In this document: in pieces, positions 10,583 to 21,609 of the stretch
Position numbering within the stretch: position 1 is the stretch's first letter
How the letters are laid out: each line of letters opens with the position of its first letter
DNA from: Lepus europaeus
Taxonomy: Eukaryota > Chordata > Mammalia > Lagomorpha > Leporidae
Direction of reading: 5' to 3'
NCBI RefSeq assembly: GCF_033115175.1
Contig: NC_084831.1
Location: 8,652,540-8,716,539, forward strand
DNA length: 64,000 nt
The notes under the pieces: generated by a model
Seen by the model: only the letters and a program-made list of their open reading frames with translations
Told to the model about the DNA's origin: nothing
The model's database searches: none
Program-made: the position numbers and the translations under genes

Positions 10583-13580
10583 ACGGGTCAGGACAGCCTG
10601 GAGTCCCGTGAGACCGCGTGAATTCCCTCTGGTGACTTAGCCACCTCCCACTTCTGACAGGCGTCCCCACCTCCGCATCACGGCCCTGGGGCCCAGTTCC
10701 CAACACGTGAACCTCGGCAAGGGGGGACCGGGGACCCCCTCAAGTCACATCCAAGTGGCCGCCGACCCCAGCTCCACGGAGATGGGAGCAACAGGCCCAG
10801 CTGCCGGAGAGAACCGGGCGAGCCGGCCTCTGGCTGTCCCCACGGAGGGCCCGGGTACGAGGCTGAGCCACGCCACCCCTCCCGGCCCGGTGAAGCCCCA
10901 GCCGGCGGCCACTCAGCCGCTGTCACAGATGGGGCAGAGAATTCCCTGGGCTGAGCCCCGTCAGCCCCCATCTTGGCTGTTTTAAGCCACAGTTTTGTTT
11001 TGTGGCAGCAGCTCAGGGAGCCGCCAGCGCAGCGGCCCCGTGGACGGGCACTGGGAGGGGCGGGGGCGCTGCTCTGCACGCCCAGGGCCCCCAGGCTCCC
11101 TCTCGGTGAGGCCAAGGTGGCCGTGGCTGTGTGGCAGGCAGATGCACGAGGCGTGGCGGAACGGCCGGGCGGCTGCGGGCTGGGGGGGCCCGGCTGCTGC
11201 CCCCCCTGGCCTCCGGGCGGCCGTGCTCACTCCTTGCATCTCCATTCCTCTTCTTGATTGGCACTTTAATGAGGGCAGAAGGGGCTGACCCCCTGCCAGG
11301 GGGCCAGTTCATGCCCCGTTTATCTCACAGCCTGAGCCGGACTAAAACAACACGGCAGGCGGAGCGGCCAGGAGCCCCCGCCCCGGGTGATGGATTGAGT
11401 GGCCGCGGCGAGTTGGCAGCTGAAGTGTGTGGCGGCCGCCCCGCTCGCCGGACGGCTCGCCTCCCCCAATGCCAACGCCAAGGCTCCGGAGCCGGCCCGG
11501 GGGACCGGAACCCACAGTGCCGGGGGTGGGGGAGGGTATTCTGGGGCCCAGGGTGGGGGCGGGGGACTGCACCAGGAACGGGCCCCCCTCCACGGCTTCC
11601 CAGCCAATGCCCCGCCTGACTGCAGGCCCGGCTGTTAGTGGAGGACCCCAGCCTGGCTTTGCTGTGCAGCTTGGAGTGCATTTGGCAACCTCTCTGGGCA
11701 TGAGAGGCCCGACCCACTGGACCTCCCGATTTCCTTAGGTTCTCGGGAGGGTGGCCCGAGCCTGGTGTCCCTGGTTAACACTGCCCACCTTCCCAGTAGA
11801 CACACGTCTGCGCTGACGCTGGCAAAGCCCTGATGCCACACGCAGCAGTGTAGGGAACTGTCCCCAGGGTGGAGCTATGGGTGCCACTGCCCTGCAGCCT
11901 GAGGACGGAGAAACTGAGGCTCGGAGAGGCACGTGTGCCCAGAGAGCGGGGGTGGATGGGCGATTCCTGTGCAGAGCTGGCCGGCTCCAGGGCCCGGAGC
12001 TTGGGGCTGGCATTTCCCTGGGGGGGGGGGGCAGGAACAGCCTACAGCCAGTCGCAGTGGGCGTGGCCTCAGCCCCAGGGTCCCCAGGTCTGGGGTCCTA
12101 GACCAGGGCCAGGACAGGGCCAAGAGCCTTGGCTGCTTGGTGGCCGCCCCCAGGAGGGGAGCAGACAGAGCTGGTGAGTGCCCCGGGGCCTCCCCCACTG
12201 GAGGAGACTTCACCTCCCGGTGAACTCCCAAAGGGCGCGAGGCCCCGCCCAGCCGAGGTCAGAGGAAGGAGCAAGGCACCGTGGGACTCCAGGGGGCCCT
12301 CCTTGCCCTGGTCACCAGCCTTCCAAAAATAGGCCTCTGTCCCTGGGGGCAGGGGGGGGGGGTGCGATCCCCTCCCCCCATCAGACAGAAGATGGGCTGG
12401 GGCAGGGCCAGATCAGGTCCCGCGAGGGTCGGGCTGAACCCTGAACTCTGACCCCACAGCCTCAGCCTCTGCGTCTGAGGCCTAAAAACTGCTGCTCCCC
12501 ACGCCCAGGGCCTCGCGCCCGCTGCTCCCGTGGTCCCAGAGTCGTTTCCCTCTGTGTTGCTGAGTCAGCCTTCAGAGCTCCCCCTCCCCCAATGCCACTT
12601 CCTCCAGGAAGCCCCCCCTGACTGGCAGACCCCTGGTGAGAGTAACCTCCCAGCTCCATCTGCCCCCAGCCTCGCTTGTTCCTCTGCACGGGTGACGCCG
12701 GCCCCGAGGGCACTGGACAAGGGCTCCGGGCAGACGTCAGCCCTGGAAGCTGCGCCCTCCACCACAGCAGGGCCTTGTCTGCTTTGTTCCCGTTGCACCC
12801 GCGGAGCCCCCGTTGGGCGATCAGTAAATGAACGCATTTGCTGCCAAAGAGAAAAATCAGGCAAACCGACCGGAAGGAGGAGACTCTGGGTCCTTTCCTC
12901 TGGGCTTTGGAAGTGAGCGGAGTTCCCAGGGACTCACGGCATCAGGGAGTGCTGACTGAGCCCGCGACAAAGTCAACCTCTGGGTCTTGGCCAGTTGCAG
13001 GGCCCGGGGCGGGGGTGGGAGCAGAGTGTGGGGGGGTAAGAGCAGGGCGGGGAGCCACTCGCCATCTCTGGGGGAGGAATGCATGTGAAGTCACGAACTT
13101 TGCAATATTTGCACAAAACAAAGTGTCAGGAGACATGAGGTAAGCGAAGAATGGCTACAATATGTAAAGAGCTTGTTAAAACAAACAAGAAAAGCATTGA
13201 GAGTCCACCACAGGGAACAGAGGCCCTGCGCACATCACTGATGTGTGGAGGGAGCCGAGCCAGGGGTCAGCATCCGTGGGGGCTGATCTTCCGGACCTGG
13301 CAGTCCGGTGTGGTGACTCAGTGGGCTGTTGTGCACGTACACTGAGAAATTGCAGCCAGCGAGCAGAGAGTCCCAGAGCGTGGCTTGCCCCTCATTTTTG
13401 CTGCGTCCTCTGTGAACGTCTACGGCCCTCTTGTCTGGCCCAAGGACAACCTTGCGTCTTGGTGGAACCCCAGCAGCCAGAGGGGTTTCTGCGGCCGGAA
13501 GGCACCTGCACCGGTGAGCAGGCAGGAGGCTCGGTGCGTGCTGCTCCTCGGCCTGGACAGCCGCGGCTGCACAGGACCCA
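10583..13580. other. Intergenic GC-rich unique sequence with old repeat traces
   Basis: Mostly unique. There is an MIR-like trace at 11890-11950 (GAAACTGAGGCTCGGAG), an L2-like trace near 12575-12650 (CCACTTCCTCCAGGAAGCC), and G runs near 12020 and 12350. The AT-rich part 13080-13215 may be an L1 scrap. No gene is seen. Confidence 0.5.
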
Positions 13581-13583
13581 CCT

Positions 13584-13683
13584 GTGCCGTCGGGGCTCCG
13601 CACGCCGTGGAGTCCCCGTGCCGTCGGGCTCCGCGCGCCGTGGAGTCCCCGTGCCGTCGGGCTCCGCGCGCCGTGGAGTCACC
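13584..13683. repeat. CpG-rich minisatellite, 33-bp unit, three copies
   Basis: The unit begins GTGCCGTCGG and ends CCGTGGAGTC. Copies start at 13584 (34 bp), 13618 and 13651. Copies two and three are essentially identical. Confidence 0.95.
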
Positions 13684-13687
13684 TCCG

Positions 13688-13850
13688 TACCTTCAAGCCC
13701 AGAGAGAACCACGAAGGTCCGTGGGAAATGGATGAAAAGATGTTGATTTTGGTGCAAAAAATTCTGAAATGCATGCATCAGTCTTTCGTCACACACACCT
13801 GCCAGGAACTCTCTGGAGACCCACAAAGACCCACTCTGATGTGTGGACGT
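13688..13850. mobile_element. MITE-like element, second copy
   Basis: TTTTGGTGCAAAAAATTCTG, AAATGCATGCATCAGTC and the end GGAACTCTCTGGAGACCCA match the family seen at 3968-4390 and 19925-20080. The left end CTTCAAGCCC to GTCCGTGGGAAATGG is diverged. Confidence 0.45.
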
Positions 13851-14010
13851 CAAAATGTTTGTCCCAAAGTACACTCACCTTAATGCGGGCTTTCTGTGGA
13901 TTTGTTCAGAGCGCTCTGTACCCTAAGAGAGTCCTTCAGGGTAGACCCGGGCGATGCTGGAAACATGGAAATAAACTGAACGTTCCTGGGGCATAGGCCA
14001 TGTGGTTTTG

Positions 14011-14334
14011 TTTTTTAAAGATTTATTTATTTACTTGAGTGGAAGAGTCACAGAGAGAGAGAAGAAGAGACAGAGAGAATCTCCCATCCGCTGGTTCACT
14101 CCCCAAATGGCCATAATGGTCAGGGCTGGGCTGGACAGAAGCCAAGAGCCAGAAGCTTCTTCCAAGTCTCCCATGTGGGTGCAGGGGCCCTAGGACAGGG
14201 CCATCCTCCATTGCTTTCCCAGGTGCATTAGCAGGAAGCTGGATCGGAAGTGGAGCAGCCGGGACTTGAGCCAGTGCCCGCAGGGGATACTGACGTCACA
14301 GGTGTTGGCTTTGCCCACTATGCCACAGCGCTGG
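14011..14334 (-). mobile_element. CSINE, full length
   Basis: Reversed AAAGATTTATTTATTTACTT, body, and head end ATGCCACAGCGCTGG. Confidence 0.93.
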
Positions 14335-14348
14335 AAAGGTGGTGTTTT

Positions 14349-14687
14349 TATTTATTTATTTATTTATTTTTGACAGGCAGAGTGGATAGTGAGAGAGAGA
14401 GAGACAGGGAGAAAGGTCTTCCTTGCCATTGGTTCACCCTCCAATGGCCGCTGCAGCTGGCGCACCGCGCTGATCCGAAGCCAGGAGCCAGGTACTTCCT
14501 CCTGGTCTCCCATGGGGTGCAGGGCCCAAGCACTTGGGCCATCCTCCACTGCACTCCCGGGCCACAGCAGAGAGCTGGCCTGGAAAAGGGGCAACCAGGA
14601 TAGAATCCAGCGCCCCATCCGGGACTAGAACCTGGTGTGCCGGTGCCGCAAGGTGGAGGATTAGCCTGTTAAGCCATGGCGCCGGCC
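14349..14687 (-). mobile_element. Young-type CSINE with 14-bp target-site duplication
   Basis: (TTTA)n tail, GACAGGCAGAGTGGATAGTG and head GCCATGGCGCCGGCC. AAAGGTGGTGTTTT flanks it at 14335-14348 and 14690-14703. Confidence 0.96.
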
Positions 14688-14943
14688 AAAAAGGTGGTGT
14701 TTTGATTCCAATTCTCTGCCAGGAGTGCCCGTGCTGAACGCTCTTGTCAATACACAAGCGAAAATGCGGCGGTCGGCTGAACTACAGGAAAATCACAGCA
14801 CCGCGAGGAGAGCCGCACAGTCCCCAGGTTAGATCTGGCAGGTGGGGCTCAGCGATTGGTCAGCTGGCCCAGCTCACAGCTCTGAAGGTCCCGCTGGGAA
14901 AGTGGACTCTCAGTAACAATCAAAGACAGGCATGCAGGGGGAA

Positions 14944-15212
14944 GCCGTGAGCCTAGCGGTTAGAACCGGCATCCCATGGCCCGTTCCGGCACCCGACTCC
15001 AGCTTCCTGGTAATGCAGACCCCGGTAGGCTGTGGTCATGGCAACTGACGGGGCTCCTGACACCCATGGGAGACCTGGGCCGAGTCCCTGCCTCCTGGCT
15101 TCTCTCCGGGCCCAGCCCCAACCACTATGGATATCTGGTCAGTGGATAGGAGCTCGCTCTCTCTCTCTCCCCTCTCTCTCTCTGCCTTTCAAATAAATCT
15201 TAAAAAAAATTC
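14944..15212 (+). mobile_element. CSINE, diverged
   Basis: CCTAGCGGTTAGAACCGGCA head, GGGAGACCTGGGCCGAG, CT-rich stretch, and tail TTTCAAATAAATCTTAAAA. Confidence 0.88.
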
Positions 15213-15657
15213 CAGACTTTCATGGTCCATCCACAAAACAAATAAATTTATATATATATATATAAAAAAGAGATTAAGGCAATATGGAGAGACTACTATA
15301 TGTTTACTAAGTTAGCAAAAAGTATTTTCCAAGCCACCCCAGAGGGACAAAGTCGCAGTGCTCTTTGTGCCCTGGGTCCCAGGGAGCTAGTGTTGAGAAT
15401 CCTCCCCGGGAAGGGGTCAGTGACAGGAAAGGCCAGTGCTGTCCGGTGCGCGCAGTCCCCTGGTTGCCAGGAGGAAAAACAAAAACCCTGGAGACAGCCT
15501 AAGCATCGGTCAAGGCTAAAGTTTTCCAAAAATACAGTAAAAACGCAGGGAGGAATAGCAGAAAGCCCTGAAAATGATCTTCTGGGTAGAATTTGAAGGC
15601 CCTGTGGACACACGGAAACAGCTAGTAAGTGTTAATTTAAATAAAAACCACGCAGTT
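15213..15657. other. Intergenic AT-moderate sequence
   Basis: A (TA)n run at about 15249-15262, then sequence that may be an old L1 scrap (GAGACAGCCTAAGCATC). No gene is seen. Confidence 0.35.
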
Positions 15658-15993
15658 GGCCGGCGCCGTGGCTCAACAGGCTGATCCTTCACCTTGCGGC
15701 GCCGGCACACCGGGTTCGAGTCCCGGTCGGGGCGCCGGATTCTGTCCCGGTTGCCCCTCTTCCAGGCCAGCTCTCTGCTGTGGCCCGGGAGTGCAGTGGA
15801 GGATGGCCCAAGTCCTTGGGCCCTGCACCCGCAAGGGAGACCAGGAGAAGCACCTGGCTCCTGCCATCGGATCAGCGCGGTGTGCCGGTCGCGGCGGCCA
15901 TTGGAGGGTGAACCAACGGCAAAGGAAGACCTTTCTCTCGTCTCTCTCTCTCTCTCACTGTCTACTCTGCCTGTCAGGAAAAAAAAAAAAAGA
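15658..15993 (+). mobile_element. Young-type CSINE, full length
   Basis: Head GGCCGGCGCCGTGGCTCAAC with A-box-like sequence, B box GGGTTCGAGTCCCGG, AGGTG-poor body, CTGTCTACTCTGCCTGTC and A(n). The internal Pol III promoter boxes look intact. Confidence 0.96.
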
Positions 15994-16269
15994 AAACACA
16001 GTGTAAAACTAAGCTGAGGCCCTGCAGCGCCGTGCGTGCGGCTCCGGAGAAAGGCCTGCTCCGGCAGCGTGGGATCGCCTCGCTCGTCTCTCATCGCCAC
16101 GGAGTAAGGATCGTAGAACAATGAGCCCATGGACAGACCATCGCCGTGGGAAGCCCCTGGCCCAGGACTGTGGGAACAGACAGAGAGGTCGCCCTCCCCG
16201 GGGAAGTCCCGGCATTGCCCAGGCCCCACTTCTTTGGGAACCTGTGTCTGTGGGGAGAAGGGTTTTTTC

Positions 16270-16520
16270 AAAAAAATTTACTTATTTATTTGATAAGCAA
16301 TGGAACAGAGAGAAAGAGAGGGGTCGGGAGACACACACACACGCACACACACCTTGCGGCTGGTTCACTCCCCAGATGGCTGCAGTGGCCTGGGCCGTCC
16401 TGTGCTGCTCTCCCAGGTGCATGAGCAGGAGCTGGATCGGAAGTGGAGCAGCCGGGAGTCCACCTGAGCTCCATACGGGACGCGGGCGTAGCAGGTGGCG
16501 GCTGACCCGCTGCTCCGGGA
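16270..16520 (-). mobile_element. CSINE with CA insertion
   Basis: Reversed TTATTTATTTGATAAGCAAT, a (CA)n tract inside, TGGTTCACTCCCCAGATGG, GAGCTGGATCGGAAGTGGAG. Confidence 0.85.
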
Positions 16521-17095
16521 TCACAGGCTCTAGGGAGCTGACGGCAGTCTCTCCGGCTTCGAGGAGTCAGCTCTGTGGCGGGCACACAGGCTGACTCCGG
16601 GGCCGGTACTCACTCACCGTTGCACCCGAATTCACCACTTCCCCGGGCGGTCGCGGGAGATGGCCCAGAGACAGCTGTCCCCGCAGACTGGACTGTGTTT
16701 TGCATTATGTTAATTTTTGCAAACAAGAAATATGCAGCCATTTTGTAATCAGAAAACATGGAGCCAAATTCCTGTTAGGAGACACAGGAGCGGGCAAGGT
16801 TCCTGGAACCCCAGGGAGGCTCTGAAATCGGAGTCTGTCGGAAAGCCACGTTCTTGTCCTTTCGGCCCTGCGTCCAGGCCACAGCCTACAGGTGTGGGGA
16901 GAGGACCACAGACAGGGTCCGTCCCGTCATTCCCTGGGGTGGGCATTTGGCAAGGCAGTTAACATCTTCGGGAAGCCAGCATCCCATTCCAGAGCGCCCG
17001 GCCCGGTCCCCGCGTTCTGGTTCTGACCCAGCGTCCTGCCGCTGGGCACCTAGGAGTCATCAGAGGCACTCAAGCACTTGGGGCACCCAGACTGG
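16521..17095. other. Intergenic unique sequence
   Basis: Unique DNA including the AT-rich block at 16685-16775. No gene or repeat is recognised. Confidence 0.4.
16685..16775. promoter_or_regulatory. Intergenic AT-rich block with octamer-like and forkhead-like sites
   Basis: It contains TTTTGCATTATG, TTTGCAAACAAG and TTTTGTAATC in 90 bp of non-repeat DNA. It may be a distal regulatory element; evidence is weak. Confidence 0.25.
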
Positions 17096-17096
17096 A

Positions 17097-17212
17097 TTTG
17101 GGGCTCCTGGCTTCAGCCTGGCCTAGGCCCCGGCCGGTGCAAGCATTTGGAAAGCGAACCAGCAGGTAGAAGATCTCTGCCTGTCTCCATCTCTCTGCCT
17201 TTCAAACAAAAT
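17097..17212 (+). mobile_element. CSINE 3' half
   Basis: GGCTCCTGGCTTCAGCCTGG, GAACCAGCAGGTAGAAGATC and TGCCTTTCAAACAAAATGG. The head is missing. Confidence 0.8.
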
Positions 17213-17786
17213 GGAAATAACTGAAAATTTGAAGAGAGTTCCCTGTCCACAGTCGGCAGGCTGCTGGCGCCAGGAGGACCAGGGAGAGTGACAAGCGTGC
17301 GGCAGAGCCCACGACGCGGGCTCAGGGCTGTGACTTTGGCCCCGCACCAGATACATTGTGTGGGAAGGCGGTTCCGGGTCCCACGGAGGAGCAGGGATCC
17401 ATAGCCACGAGATACGGCGTCGTGGGTGAGAGGGCAGGCGGGATGAGCCAAGCCCCTCTCCCCGCCTCCAGGGCTCTCCGGCCTGTCAGCGTGGCTTGTC
17501 CGCCCAGGGAGAGAGGAAGTCGCAGCCCGGGTCACAGCACGCAGGTTCCTGTTTCCTCTCAGGACGCTGGCCACACCCAGGGTCTGGGACGCCAAGAAGG
17601 GGGCCAGATGCTCCGGCCATCTCGCCACGCCGCAGCCTGCTTCCTCCTCCTGCACCCTCCCTCTTTACAGAAATCCTGGCTGAAGCCAGGCACCCACGTG
17701 ACACGGATGACAAGTGACAGAGCCCAGGGCTCATCCTTTGCCCCAGCTCCCAGAGGGCCCGTTGTCTGTTTGCTTTCTTTTCTTAT

Positions 17787-18083
17787 TTTTAAAAGATGTA
17801 TTTGAAAGGCAGAGTGACAGAGAGAGAGAGAGATCTTCCAACTGCTGGTTCTCTCTCTCTCCCAAATGCCCGCAATGGCCAGGGCTGGGCCAGGTCGAAA
17901 CCGGGAGCCTGGAACTCCATCCGGGTCTCTTGCGGGTGCAGGGGCCCAAGCACTCGGGTCATCCTGCGCTGCTTCCCAGTGCAGCATTGGCAGGGAGCTG
18001 GGTGGGAGTGCCGGGCAGCAGGGACTGGATCCAGTGCTCTGCTGTGGGATGTGGGCGGAACCTGCTGGGCCACAAGGCCCGCC
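17787..18083 (-). mobile_element. CSINE, full length
   Basis: Reversed AAAAGATGTATTTGAAAGGC through to GGGCCACAAGGCCCGCCCC. Confidence 0.9.
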
Positions 18084-19920
18084 CCCTGCTCCTCAGTTCT
18101 TGGCCCTCCCTGGGGCGGGTGGGGCCAGGTGGTGCAGTGGCCAGGGAGGTGGGAGTCTATGCCAAGAAGGCCCAGGGCAAATTATGGCTGGGCCACGCCC
18201 ACTTCCTGCCTCACGCTGCACCGGAGCCCTGAGCTCCAGCCCTGCTCGGCTTTCTTTCGGCTCCACCCACACCCACACCACTCTCTCCTCTTCATTCAGG
18301 CCTCAGCCCAAAGGCCGGTTCATCTACAAGGGCTTTGGTGCCTATGTCAGCCAGCGCCATGCTCGATGATCCTGGGGCGTCTCTGTGAGGCCCCCTGCCA
18401 CGGCCGCGTGTGTCCTCGAGGTTGGTCTGTGCACACAGCCATGCCGGCCTGTGCGTCTCCCGGCCTCCTGCCCCTCCCTGAAGGCAGGCCTGGGGGCGCC
18501 TCATTTGCAACACCAGGAACCTTCTTGGCGTGCAGCAGGTGCTCAATGCATCCTTGCCCCTTCCGGCAGCCCTGCGGGGATGGAGCCCTGCACCTCGGCC
18601 CAGGTCCTGGCGTATTGGATTGCGGCCACCAGTACCTGTTTGGGGGTGGGAGTGGGGGTGTCCCTATCCTGCAGCCCCTCCTTCCTGGGGAAGCCTGGCC
18701 GGACTCGCTGTCCCCTGCCCCGCACCCTCCTGCAGGACACACTCTGCCTGGGGCCGCAGCTGTGCCTGGGGTCTATCCTTGGGCACTTCGTCACAGGCAG
18801 GGCCTCTTCCCTCACTCTCTGGGAGGGTGCTGGTCCCCTAAGAGGCAGAACAAGCAAAGAGCAGCAGGCGTGCGTGGGAGCCGCCCCGACCTCTGCAGCC
18901 AGCTTCCGGCAGGACAGCTCCGGCCCACCTGCAGCTGCCCCCAGCCCCCGTCTCCACCCAGGAGTGGCCATCCCGCCCACGCATCAACTCGGGGCTGCGT
19001 GTGAGGCCTCCGTTTCCAGATGATGATAGCGTGGAGCCCTCCGCCCTCAGACACTCACCTGGACGGGCAGTGGGCGGGGGGAGGCAGGTGACAGTCCCAG
19101 GCGTGGCGGCTGCCACCTGACAGTGGGTGAGGCGCAGGTTCCTGGGTGAAAAGTTCACGGGAGGAGCACTGGCTGTTCCCTCGCTGACTTTATCCACTAT
19201 TTGGCTAACCTCGCTCTGAACCCAGGCCCGAGACCCCTCGCCCCTCTCCCCCGCCTCCCCACCGGGCTTCGGAGCAGAGTGGGGGTGGGGGGACACGCCG
19301 GCCTTGAAGAGGCCTGGGGAGAGGCCGCCGGGTGTGGGGGGGTCAGCTATGACCCGGGCCCTCTTCCCACCTCAGTAACCAAAATAAAGCCCGCCTGCCA
19401 GCCAGGGCCAGCCAGCCCGGGGCCTCCGAGGGCGCCCCGCCCGCCGCCTATGCCAAACACCCACTGCGATCTCTCCTTCCGAGGCCATCCGTCATCCCGG
19501 CTCGGGTGGGAGCCCGCATGTCCTTGACTGTGGTCTCTGCAGACCCTTGCTGCTCCCAGGCTCCCTTGCGGCTTGAGTGGCGGGCCGTGGAGGGTGCAGG
19601 GTGGAGGGGGAAGCCAGGGCTAGAGTGACAGCCCCCAGTGCCCGGGCAGGGAGCCTGGTCAAGGCGATGACCCACAATCAGCTGTGGCTGAGGAGCTGGG
19701 CCAGGGGCGGGGACAGGTCTCAGTGCTGGGGACAGAGCCCCCTCTCTGACTCAGCCAGTGGTCTTGGGTCAGGTGTTCACTCTCTCATTGTCGCTTTTCC
19801 GTCTTCGTTGAAATCCCTCTTCGGCAACCACAGAAGCCACGTGGGCTCGCGGCAGCCAGAGCGGTCACAGGATGAACCGTCTCCCGCCGCCCACACAGGG
19901 GCTTCAGACAGTTCCTGGGG
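18084..19920. other. Intergenic GC-rich unique sequence
   Basis: Unique DNA with an L2-like 3' end trace near 18520-18555 (GCAGCAGGTGCTCAATGC). No gene is supported; overlapping open frames on both strands look like GC artefacts. Confidence 0.45.
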
Positions 19921-19924
19921 ACAC

Positions 19925-20080
19925 AGAATTAAAAGATAAACTCATTTGGGTATAAAACATTTTTTTGAAAATTGTGTATGTGCAGGGTTCTTCTAAAAGG
20001 TCAAGGAAAGTGTGGATTAGGAAAAACTACGCATGAATTTCAAAATGGTTTTTTGTACTGAAACAAAGGGGTTAAAAGGG
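19925..20080. mobile_element. MITE-like element, third site (two partial copies)
   Basis: GAATTAAAAGATAAACTCAT continues into TTTTTTGAAAATTGTG, then a second start AGGGTTCTTCTAAAAGGTC and ATGAATTTCAAAATGG. It shares the same core words as the elements at 3968 and 13688. Confidence 0.4.
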
Positions 20081-20082
20081 GT

Positions 20083-20412
20083 TAAAAAGGTTTATTTACT
20101 TATTTGAAAAGCAGAGAGAGAGAAGAGGCAGGTGGAATACAGAGAGGTAGCGAGGTCTTCCACCTGCTGGTTCACTCCCCGAAAGCCTGCAGCAGTTGGG
20201 GCCACGCCTGGCTGAAGCCAGGAGCCTGGATTTCCATGCCGGTCTCCCACGCGGGTGGCAGAGTACCTGGGGCCATCGGCCACTGCCTTGCCAGGAGCAT
20301 TAGGAGGGAGCTGGATTGGAAGTGGAGCAGCTGGAGCTTGAACTCCCACTCTGGAATGAGATGTTGGTGTTGCAAGCAGCAGCCTAACCCACTGTGCCAC
20401 AAGGCCGGCCCC
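20083..20412 (-). mobile_element. CSINE, full length
   Basis: Reversed TTATTTACTTATTTGAAAAG through to GTGCCACAAGGCCGGCCCC. Confidence 0.92.
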
Positions 20413-20417
20413 TTAAT

Positions 20418-20702
20418 TACTTTAAAGATTTATTTATTTATTTGAAAGAGTTACACAGAGAGAGAGAGGAAGAAAAAGAGAGAGAAAGAATCTTCTATCC
20501 ACTGGTTCACTCCCCAAATGGCTACAACAGCCAGGGCTGAGCCAGGCTGAAGCCAGGAACCAGGAGCTTCTTCTGGGTCTGCCATGTGGGCGGCACTTGG
20601 GCCATCCTCCACTGTTCTCCCAGGCACGTTAGCAGGGAGCTGGATCGGAAGTGGAGCAGCCGGGTCTCGAACTGGCGTACATATGGGATGCCGGCATCGC
20701 CC
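20418..20702 (-). mobile_element. CSINE, truncated at head
   Basis: Reversed AAAGATTTATTTATTTATTT through CTCGAACTGGCG and ATATGGGATGCCGGCATCGC. The last head bases are missing. It abuts the previous copy. Confidence 0.92.
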
Positions 20703-21304
20703 ACTCGTCGGCATCTTCCTCGTCTGTGGACTGACAAAAGTGTGCTAAAGTGTGGGTGCGTGGGCACTGGTGTGGGCAGGGAGCTGCTCGGCTGGACAGT
20801 GATGGGGCCCCCTGGACACAGAGCCGGGGCAGCTGCAGGCCGAGGGGGCGGAGTCATTGTCATGACTGCTCTGTAGTGGGCCAGCTGTGTCCCATACTAG
20901 AGTCACGGATGCCCCTCCCCACCTGTTCTCACACACACGTACACACGCGCACACACGCACACACTCGCCTCCGACCGTCCCCAGAGGTGCTCATCACCAT
21001 TCCTTCTGTCTCCATAGATCAGATGCACCTGTCTTTGAACTTCATGTGAGTGGTAGCAGCAGCACGCAGGCTTCTGGGCCTGGCTCGTGTGCGTGGCTGT
21101 CAACAGCAGGAATCTGTTTGTTCTCAGTGCTGGCTGGGGTCCCGCCGTGTGAGCACGCCCCACAGCCCACACCGTGGACGGCATGGGCACAGGGTCCTGC
21201 TTTCCACCACAACCAAGCACCTGTCCGCAGACCCCGCGGGGCGCCAGCGCCTCTGCTTCCAGGGGGGGACCCCATCCTTCCTCTATCGATGGGAAGACAA
21301 ATGT

Positions 21305-21537
21305 TGGGGCCAGCGTCACGGCCCAGCGGGTTAAGCATCCCGCGTGAGCACTGATTTGAGCCTGGGCGGCTCCACTTCTGCTCCAGCTCCCTGCTCATGC
21401 ACCTGGGAGAGCAGCAGAAGATGACCCAAGAGCTGGGGCCTCTGCACCCACATGGAGACCCAGATGGAGCTCCAGGATCCTGGCTTTGGAGGGCCGACCA
21501 TTGTGGCCATTTGGGGAGCGAAGCAGCGGATGGAAGA

Positions 21538-21568
<31 letters not shown>

Positions 21569-21597
21569 GGAACTCTGCCTTTCAAATAAATAACTTT
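21305..21597 (+). mobile_element. CSINE, full length
   Basis: GGGGCCAGCGTCACGGCCCA head, core, long (CT)n, and TGCCTTTCAAATAAATAAC. Confidence 0.93.
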
Positions 21598-21609
21598 TTT
21601 TTTTTGAAA

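Noticed and set aside
15658..15800. tRNA gene-like A and B boxes
   Set aside because: These are the tRNA-derived heads of CSINE copies, followed by the SINE body and not by a tRNA acceptor stem.
17796..19004. 402-codon open frame on the plus strand
   Set aside because: Its first quarter is a reversed CSINE translated by accident and the rest is low-complexity Pro/Gly/Ala-rich. No splice-aware or domain evidence supports a gene.
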